From assembly GCF_020179425.1 (NCBI RefSeq), contig NZ_JAILYM010000003.1:434001-498000 (forward strand): DNA of 64,000 bases, written 5' to 3'. The DNA comes from Novosphingobium percolationis (GTDB lineage Bacteria > Pseudomonadota > Alphaproteobacteria > Sphingomonadales > Sphingomonadaceae). A program made the position numbers and the translations under genes. The notes below the pieces were generated by a model, which saw only the letters and a program-made list of their open reading frames with translations, was not told the DNA's origin and made no database searches. Below, in pieces: positions 58,692 through 64,000 of the stretch (its first letter is position 1; every line of letters begins with the position of its first letter).

Positions 58692-58895
58692 ATGGCCGAT
58701 ACCTTTACCCTGACCGTGACCGCCGATGAGCTGGAGATGCTGGTCGACGCCCTCGAGGCCGATCTCGAAGGCTATGTCGAAGCGGCCAAGGAAGCGCGTG
58801 GGTCGGGCGATGGCGGCGATGTCGAGATGTTCAAGGATGCCGCGCTCAACATCCAGAAGCTGCTGACGCGCCTGCAGGACATGCTGCCGGAATAA
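58692..58895 (+). CDS. Small acidic protein of unknown function (67 residues)
   Basis: MADTFTLTVTADELEMLVDA and the following EADLEGYVEAAKEARGSGDG to the end read as a compact acidic helical protein, with LQDMLPE at the C-terminus. No motif recognised. Codon use and the hairpin directly after the stop (58907-58928) support it as a real gene, although no clear Shine-Dalgarno precedes ATG 58692. It is divergent from greB. Confidence 0.72.
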   Translation: MADTFTLTVTADELEMLVDALEADLEGYVEAAKEARGSGDGGDVEMFKDAALNIQKLLTRLQDMLPE

Positions 58896-58906
58896 TCGAC
58901 GCTTCA

Positions 58907-58928
58907 CCCCTCCCTGCTGCGGGAGGGG
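58907..58928. terminator. Hairpin between the small acidic protein gene and slt
   Basis: CCCCTCCC (58907-58914) pairs with GGGAGGGG (58921-58928) around a TGCTGC loop, between two convergent genes. It is nearly the same sequence as the hairpin at 52867-52890. Confidence 0.6.
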
Positions 58929-58942
58929 GCCGTCGGCAAGTG

Positions 58943-60964
58943 TCAGCCCGGCTGGTTCTTCCCGAGGAAATGACTGAGCGGATTGGGACCGCGATAGCTG
59001 GCGCGGTCCGGGTTCATCGCTTCATAGACTACCGCGTTTTCCAGCACGCGCTGGACGTAGTTGCGCGTTTCCGACAGCGGAATGCGCTCGATCCAGTCGA
59101 CCCACGCGATCGAGCCGGTGCGCGGATCGCCATTGGCGCGCAGCCACTTGTTCACATTGCCCGCGCCTGCATTGTAGGCGGCGACGGCCAGCGGCCATGA
59201 GCCGCCGAAGTAGTTGAGCATCCGCTGGAAATAGGCGCTGCCCAATTGCAGGTTGTAGTTCGGGTCCTGCGTCAGCAGCGTGTTGTCGAAAGCGAGGCCG
59301 AGCTTGCCCGCCTGTTCGTTGGCGGTGCCGGGCATCAACTGCATCAGCCCGCGCGCGCCGGCATGGCTCAAGGCATTCTGCGCGAACTGGCTCTCCTGAC
59401 GCGAGATCGCGTGAATGCCGGTCCAGCCGCTTTCATAGCCCGTCGGCACCGAAATCAGCGGGAAGGCGATATGCTGGAAATCGAGGTAGCCGCGCGCGCC
59501 CGCGGCCTGCCCGACGATCACGCCGAGATCGCGGCGACCGAGACTGCGCGCGAGTTCGGCGACGAGCATGTGCTGGCCTTCGGTCTGCTGCTGCTCGGCG
59601 ATTTCCTTGAAGAAGCGGACGCTGGTGCGCCAGTCGGCTTCGCGGGCGACTTCGCGCACGGCCTGCGTGAGGGGGGCCGAGGTGAAGGCCATGCGCTCGG
59701 CCTGCGTGGGCTGCGCGGTGGAGTCCGTCGCGAAGCGCGGCACCGGCCGGCCCAGGCGTTCGAGCGCGAGCAGCCCGTAGAACTGGTCAGCATATTGCGC
59801 GGCGAGTTCGAAGTAGCGGTTGGCATCTGCCGTGCGGCCCGATTGGGCCATGGCGCGCCCGGCCCAGTAGAAGCCCTTGGACCGCGTGCCCGGCGTTCGC
59901 GCGGCGGCGCCATAGCGGTAGAACAGCGGCGCGGCCTGAACCCCATCGCCCATGTTCCACAGCGCCTGCGTCGCGCCCAGCCACATCAGCGAGGTGTAGT
60001 CGTCGCGCAGGCCATAGGCCAGCTGGCTGACATCCTCACCCGCATCGAAGGCATCGTCGATGCCAGCGGCGATGCGCGCAGCGGAACGGGCGTCGCCCGA
60101 AGTGGCGGCGCCGCGTGCATCGAGCAGCAGTTCCTCGACCCACTTTTCGCGATCGAGCGGCTTGCGCGACAGCAGCGGGCGGTTGGCGAGGAGGGCCTGC
60201 GCGGCGGATCCTTGCCCACTTTTCCGCAACTGGCGCGCGCGCTGGAAAATGAAGCCGGGATCGGCATTGAGCACCTGCGCCGGAACCCCCGCAGCAACAG
60301 CATAAGGATCAAGCCCCTGCAGCGCAGCGAGGCGTGCGGCATCGATGCCGCGCCGCGCGGGCGAGACCCACGGCAACTGTCGCTGGGCCTGGGCGGCGGC
60401 GCCCGCCCAGAGCAGGGCATCCATCCGCGCGTCGTGATCGTCCTGCGAGAAGCTGGTGCCGTAGCTGGCGAGCAGCGAGGCTTCGGCCATGTCGCTCATC
60501 GCGCCGCCGCGCCAGGCCGCACGGGCAACTTGCGCGGCCTGCGGGCGACCCAGCGCCTTGAGCGCCAGCGCATATTGCGCGCGGCCGGGGTTGGTCAGCG
60601 GCGGCTGGCGGTCGAAAAAGGCGACGAGCGTGGAGGCATCGGCAAAGTCGCGTTCCAGCGCGCCTTCGGCGTAGCGGCGGAGGCGTTCTTCTTCGGGAAA
60701 GCGCGGATTGGCGAGCACAAAGCCCGCGTAGTCATTGAACGAGAAGCGATTGGAACTGGTCAGCAGCTTCCAGCGGTCGATGGCCTGCGCCATCGGACCC
60801 TGCGCTTGCGCGACAAGCTGCGCGCGGGCGCGATCCCAGGCGCTGGCATCTACATCGCTGTCGCCATCGTTGGCGTGACAGGCGACGGAAACGGCAAGGC
60901 CCGGCAACACGGCGGCTCCGAGCAGCAGTTTTCGCAAGGCAGCTTTCACGTCCACGCTGGACAT
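58943..60964 (-). CDS. slt: Soluble lytic murein transglycosylase (Slt70-like)
   Basis: Periplasmic enzyme that cleaves peptidoglycan glycan strands with 1,6-anhydro product formation. The protein has 673 residues: a signal peptide (LLLGAAVLPGLAVSVACHAN), a long alpha-helical superhelix (about 35-490), and the C-terminal SLT domain with the catalytic Glu in ISRQESQFAQNALSHAGARG, then LMQLMPGTA and VAAYNAGAGNV. ATG 60964 is used; the frame is open far upstream through dapA-antisense sequence, which is not part of it. It is divergent from dapA across 108 bp. Confidence 0.94.
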   Translation of the reverse strand: MSSVDVKAALRKLLLGAAVLPGLAVSVACHANDGDSDVDASAWDRARAQLVAQAQGPMAQAIDRWKLLTSSNRFSFNDYAGFVLANPRFPEEERLRRYAEGALERDFADASTLVAFFDRQPPLTNPGRAQYALALKALGRPQAAQVARAAWRGGAMSDMAEASLLASYGTSFSQDDHDARMDALLWAGAAAQAQRQLPWVSPARRGIDAARLAALQGLDPYAVAAGVPAQVLNADPGFIFQRARQLRKSGQGSAAQALLANRPLLSRKPLDREKWVEELLLDARGAATSGDARSAARIAAGIDDAFDAGEDVSQLAYGLRDDYTSLMWLGATQALWNMGDGVQAAPLFYRYGAAARTPGTRSKGFYWAGRAMAQSGRTADANRYFELAAQYADQFYGLLALERLGRPVPRFATDSTAQPTQAERMAFTSAPLTQAVREVAREADWRTSVRFFKEIAEQQQTEGQHMLVAELARSLGRRDLGVIVGQAAGARGYLDFQHIAFPLISVPTGYESGWTGIHAISRQESQFAQNALSHAGARGLMQLMPGTANEQAGKLGLAFDNTLLTQDPNYNLQLGSAYFQRMLNYFGGSWPLAVAAYNAGAGNVNKWLRANGDPRTGSIAWVDWIERIPLSETRNYVQRVLENAVVYEAMNPDRASYRGPNPLSHFLGKNQPG

Positions 60965-61072
60965 CCTATGGCACGCGTCCTTATCAGGCGCTGAATACGA
61001 GACCCCGTTGGCGGCTTGGCGCGGAAAAAGCGCCGCTGGTCCGATCATGCGGCAACTTGAAGGTGAAAGTCC

Positions 61073-61954
61073 ATGTTTTCCGGCTCCATTCCGGCCCTGG
61101 TGACTCCTTTTCGCGACGGAGCGTTCGACGAGAAGGCTTTCCGCCGACTGGTCGACTGGCAGATCGAGAACGGTTCCTCCGCGCTGGTGCCCTGCGGCAC
61201 GACGGGCGAGGCCTCGACGCTGTCGAATGCCGAACATCACCGCGTGATCGAAGTCTGCGTCGAGCAGGCGGCCGGCCGCGTGCCGGTGATCGCGGGCTGT
61301 GGCAGCAACGACACGATGAACGCGCTGCTGCACATGACCTTTTCGAAGAAGTGCGGCGCGCAGGCCGCGCTGTGTGTCGCGCCCTATTACAACCGGCCAA
61401 GCCAGGCCGGGATCATCGCGCACTTCAGCTATCTGGCCGAGCACATCGACCTGCCGATCGTGCTGTATAACGTGCCGGGCCGCACGGTGACCGACATCCT
61501 GCCCGAAACGGTGTGCGAGCTGGCCAAGCGCCATCCCGACCGGATCATCGGCATCAAGGACGCGAGCGGCGACCTTTCGCGCGTGACCGATCACCGGATG
61601 GGCATCGGCAAGCATTTCTGCCAGCTTTCGGGCGACGACGAACTGGCGCTGCCTGCCAATGCGGCGGGCGCGGTGGGCTGCATTTCGGTGACGGCGAACG
61701 TTGCGCCCAAGCTGTGCGCCGAGTTCCAGCAGGCCTGCGCCGACAACGACCTGGTCCGCGCGCGCGAACTGAACGACAAGCTCTATCCGCTGCACTACGC
61801 GATGTTCGAGGACGCTTCGCCGGGGCCGGTCAAGTACGCCCTTACCCGCGTGCACGACTGGCTGACCGAAGACCTGCGCCTGCCGATGGTGCCGTGCAAC
61901 GATGCCGCGCGCAAGGCGGTCGATGCGGCGCTGGAGCATGCCGGACTGATCTGA
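61073..61954 (+). CDS. dapA: 4-hydroxy-tetrahydrodipicolinate synthase
   Basis: First committed step of the lysine/diaminopimelate pathway: condenses pyruvate with aspartate semialdehyde. TIM-barrel protein of 293 residues. The Schiff-base lysine is Lys162 in IIGIKDASGD. PCGTTGEASTLS and LYNVPGRT, with Tyr132 and Arg137, complete the active site. AAGGTGAAAG precedes the ATG at 61073. In many alphaproteobacteria smpB follows dapA; here about 1.8 kb separates them. Confidence 0.97.
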   Translation: MFSGSIPALVTPFRDGAFDEKAFRRLVDWQIENGSSALVPCGTTGEASTLSNAEHHRVIEVCVEQAAGRVPVIAGCGSNDTMNALLHMTFSKKCGAQAALCVAPYYNRPSQAGIIAHFSYLAEHIDLPIVLYNVPGRTVTDILPETVCELAKRHPDRIIGIKDASGDLSRVTDHRMGIGKHFCQLSGDDELALPANAAGAVGCISVTANVAPKLCAEFQQACADNDLVRARELNDKLYPLHYAMFEDASPGPVKYALTRVHDWLTEDLRLPMVPCNDAARKAVDAALEHAGLI

Positions 61955-61964
61955 CCCGACATAA

Positions 61965-61996
61965 CCGTCGCCGGAGAGGGGACCCTCCGGTGACGG
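61965..61996 (+). terminator. Hairpin after dapA
   Basis: A 12-bp stem, CCGTCGCCGGAG (61965-61976) with 61985-61996 (one G-T), and an 8-base loop, 10 bp after the dapA stop. There is no T-run, so termination strength is uncertain. Confidence 0.6.
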
Positions 61997-62036
61997 CGAT
62001 TACAGACGCAACGCGGTGCGCAAGGGGGGCGCGGCG

Positions 62037-62822
62037 ATGAACGGCGGACGGTCCCGACAATTGCTGATCGGAGTCGGGCTTTGCCTGGTCCTGGGCGTTG
62101 CCTTCCTGGCGATGACTCCGCTTGGCGTGCCGCTTCCCGACGATGCCAACGCGGCGCAGGTCGTGATGATGCGGCTGCAGACATATGCCTTCGCGCTTTC
62201 CGGCGTGACCGGCTTTGCCACGCTGCTGACGGCGGTTGCGGCGGCCCGCTTTGCCAGCGATGCCGCGCACCAATCGCGGCGCAGCGCCGACCTTGCGCGC
62301 GAGGCGATGATTTCCAGCGAGCGCGCCTGGCTCCATGTCGATGTACGGCTGGCAGGGCCGCTCGTCCTCGATGCCGATGGCGGCGCTTCGCTGCGCGTCA
62401 TGGTGTGCATGAAGAACATCGGCGCTTCGCCCGCGATCGCGGTCCATGCCAGCGCCACGCTGGTTGTCGATGCCGCCGCTGCGCCGCTTGCCTTGCGCGC
62501 TTTTGCCGCCCAGCTTCGGCGCCCCAATGAATTGCGCGGGCGCATGCTGCTGCCGCAGGACACGCACGACCGGGTGATCGAGCTGAAGCTGTCGGGGGCA
62601 GATCTGGCTGCCGCGCCGCGCCATCCCAAGTGGCGGCCCGCCGTGATCGGCGTGGCCACCTATCAGCTGACGCAGGACCGCAGCGTGCGCCAGACGGCGT
62701 TCAGCCACGCGATTTCGCGCGCGGGACCCGACGGGCAGGGGCGCTATCAGTTGCAGGTCGATCGCGCGCCCCCGCTGGAACAGACGCACCTCGACTGGGC
62801 GAACGGGGGCTTTGCCGACTGA
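62037..62822 (+). CDS. Membrane-anchored protein of unknown function
   Basis: The protein has 261 residues. Two N-terminal membrane helices (about 8-27 and 48-70) are followed by a soluble beta-rich domain (about 95-255) with SERAWLHVDVRLAGPL and VMVCMKNIGASPA, which read like an Ig-like fold. This layout (two helices, then 'SERAW' and a 'KNIG.SPA' motif) is common in uncharacterised proteins of alphaproteobacteria. ATG 62037 has AAGGGGGG eight bases upstream. It lies between dapA and the convergent dehydrogenase gene. Confidence 0.72.
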   Translation: MNGGRSRQLLIGVGLCLVLGVAFLAMTPLGVPLPDDANAAQVVMMRLQTYAFALSGVTGFATLLTAVAAARFASDAAHQSRRSADLAREAMISSERAWLHVDVRLAGPLVLDADGGASLRVMVCMKNIGASPAIAVHASATLVVDAAAAPLALRAFAAQLRRPNELRGRMLLPQDTHDRVIELKLSGADLAAAPRHPKWRPAVIGVATYQLTQDRSVRQTAFSHAISRAGPDGQGRYQLQVDRAPPLEQTHLDWANGGFAD

Positions 62823-62831
62823 GGTGCCCGG

Positions 62832-63614
62832 TCAGGTCATCGACCAGCCGTGGCTGGCGGTGAGCGACTGGCCGGTCAACGCATTGGACGGGAAGGCGGC
62901 GAAGAACAGCGCGAGTTCGGCGATGTCCTCGACCGTGGTGAATTCGCCGTCGACGGTCTGGCCGAGCATGACCTTGCGCACGACCTCCTCTTCGGAAATG
63001 CCCAATTCCTTCGCCTGCTCGGGGATCTGCTTGTCGACCAGCGGGGTGCGCACGAAGCCGGGGCAGATCACGTTCGAGCGCACGCCCTTGGGCCCGCCTT
63101 CCTTGGCGATCACGCGCGACAGGCCCATCAAGCCGTGCTTGGCGGTGACATAGGCGCTCTTGAGCGGGCTCGCTTCCTTGGAATGGACCGAGCCCATCAG
63201 GATGATCGAGCCCGACCCTTGCGCGTACATGTGCGGCAGCACGGCCTTGCTGGTGAGGAACGCGCCGTCGAGGTGGATCGCCAGCATCCGCTTCCAGTCG
63301 GCAAAGGCAAACTGTTCGACCGGGTTGACGATCTGGATGCCCGCGTTCGAGACGAGCACGTCGACCGCGCCCCACTTCGCCACCACGGTGGCGACGCCCG
63401 CTTCGACCTGTTCCTCGCTGCTGACGTCCATGGCGACGGCCAGTGCGACGTCGGGATGATCGGCGTTGATGGCATCGGCGGCGGCCTGCGCGGCTTCAAG
63501 CTTGAGATCGGCGATCGCGACGCGCGCGCCCGCCTGCGCATAGCGCTTCGCGATGGCGAGGCCGATGCCGCTGGCGGCGCCGGTGACGAGGCAGACCTTG
63601 GTGTCGAGTTTCAT
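62832..63614 (-). CDS. 3-hydroxybutyrate dehydrogenase (SDR family)
   Basis: Short-chain dehydrogenase of 260 residues, probably interconverting 3-hydroxybutyrate and acetoacetate in polyhydroxybutyrate and ketone metabolism. The cofactor motif TGAASGIG is at residues 11-18, NAGIQIV follows, and the catalytic Ser-Tyr-Lys set is in GSVHSKEAS and AYVTAKHG. The C-terminal HGWSM ending and the [12 protein letters not shown] region are typical of BdhA. GGAG precedes the ATG at 63614. Other SDR substrates are possible. Confidence 0.9.
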   Translation of the reverse strand: MKLDTKVCLVTGAASGIGLAIAKRYAQAGARVAIADLKLEAAQAAADAINADHPDVALAVAMDVSSEEQVEAGVATVVAKWGAVDVLVSNAGIQIVNPVEQFAFADWKRMLAIHLDGAFLTSKAVLPHMYAQGSGSIILMGSVHSKEASPLKSAYVTAKHGLMGLSRVIAKEGGPKGVRSNVICPGFVRTPLVDKQIPEQAKELGISEEEVVRKVMLGQTVDGEFTTVEDIAELALFFAAFPSNALTGQSLTASHGWSMT

Positions 63615-63757
63615 GCGGGCAGGCTCCGGTTGCAGGGAAGTCGAATCGGATTCGACTCTTGTGCGTTGCAGCAGGGATAGCCGCCGCGAAGGGGATTGAA
63701 CAACCTTCGTCCCCGCCGCTTTTCTTTTGCACCCCCAGCCCCTACATGGCGGCGACC

Positions 63758-64000
63758 ATGGCCCGTCCCACCCACACCGCCTTCGACAAGAAGAAGATCG
63801 TCGCCGAAAACCGTCGCGCACGATTCGATTACTACATCGAGGACGTGTACGAGGCGGGCATCTGCCTGACCGGCACCGAGGTGAAGTCCCTGCGCTTCGG
63901 CGAAGGCTCGATCGCGGAATCCTATGCCGAGGTGAAGGGCGGGGAAGTCTGGCTGATCAATTCCAACGTGCCAGAGTTCAGCCACGGCAACCGCTTCAAC
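63758..64000 (+). CDS. smpB: SsrA-binding protein SmpB (5' part, cut by the window edge)
   Basis: Binds tmRNA and delivers it to stalled ribosomes. The first 81 codons of about 160 are in the window: [20 protein letters not shown], then [20 protein letters not shown] and [20 protein letters not shown], a clear SmpB oligonucleotide-binding fold. ATG 63758 matches the usual start; an in-frame ATG at 63746 would add MAAT. It is divergent from the 3-hydroxybutyrate dehydrogenase gene. Confidence 0.95.
   Translation, partial: MARPTHTAFDKKKIVAENRRARFDYYIEDVYEAGICLTGTEVKSLRFGEGSIAESYAEVKGGEVWLINSNVPEFSHGNRFN

Noticed and set aside
59246..60994. 582-codon open frame opposite the lytic transglycosylase
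   Set aside because: Antisense to a gene with a full SLT catalytic domain; no start site or family signature.

Overview
The window comes from a sphingomonad alphaproteobacterium, most likely a Novosphingobium. It is GC-rich, and its 402-residue D-mannonate dehydratase carries every catalytic and metal-binding residue of the characterised Novosphingobium aromaticivorans enzyme at the same numbering. Two TonB-dependent receptors and the protocatechuate 4,5-cleavage (lig) genes point the same way. I see no rRNA, CRISPR array, transposase or integrase. There is one tRNA, for Met.

Layout. 1-6116: housekeeping genes (aspS 3' part, acpP, fabF, mltG), two small secreted proteins of unknown role, a 2H RNA ligase-type protein and tRNA-Met. 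6586-20262: a uronate island with a TonB receptor, a GH2 glycosidase, an ExuT-like transporter, kdgK, a GH79-like glycosidase, manD, a FadR-type GntR regulator, uxaC and a fructuronate reductase. 20304-27086: a DUF2332 protein, a second TonB receptor with an EF-hand-like loop, a chemoreceptor and an FkbM methyltransferase. 27038-41812: aromatic catabolism, with a PobR-like regulator and pobA, a Tat-exported GH1 glucosidase, ligI-ligU-ligK on the minus strand, a LysR regulator with two DNA-binding domains, and a plus-strand operon (DUF1932 dehydrogenase, ligJ, a VanA-like Rieske oxygenase, ligA, ligB, ligC), followed by another LysR and a LuxR-type regulator. 41809-47016: sulfate activation (cysD, cysNC, cysQ) and argG. 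47017-48909: a 626-bp intergenic region with strong hairpins and a helically phased 10-bp repeat array, then a LuxR-type HTH protein with a membrane anchor and two small unknown genes. 48875-64000: a cyclopropane-fatty-acid-synthase-like enzyme, a glycine-zipper protein, PhzF, a phage-structural-like protein, rlmN, a tandem pair of outer-membrane barrels, a chain of small coupled genes, greB, a lytic transglycosylase, dapA, a 3-hydroxybutyrate dehydrogenase and the start of smpB.

How the genes fit together. The island at 6.6-20.3 kb encodes uptake of a glucuronic-acid glycan or glucuronide, its cleavage outside the cytoplasm, import of uronate, and conversion of glucuronate to fructuronate (UxaC), mannonate (UxuB-type), 2-keto-3-deoxygluconate (ManD) and its 6-phosphate (KdgK). 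The final aldolase (Eda) is not in the window. Four TGGT-N3-RCC dyads lie on or just downstream of the predicted -10 elements of the two divergent promoter regions, which suggests one regulon under the GntR protein. The aromatic block takes 4-hydroxybenzoate to protocatechuate (PobA) and then through LigAB, LigC, LigI, LigU, LigJ and LigK to pyruvate and oxaloacetate.

The least explained parts are the phased repeat array with the membrane-anchored HTH gene cluster (47.1-48.9 kb), the double-HTH LysR regulator of the lig cluster, and the two extra genes (DUF1932 dehydrogenase, Rieske oxygenase) inside the lig operon.
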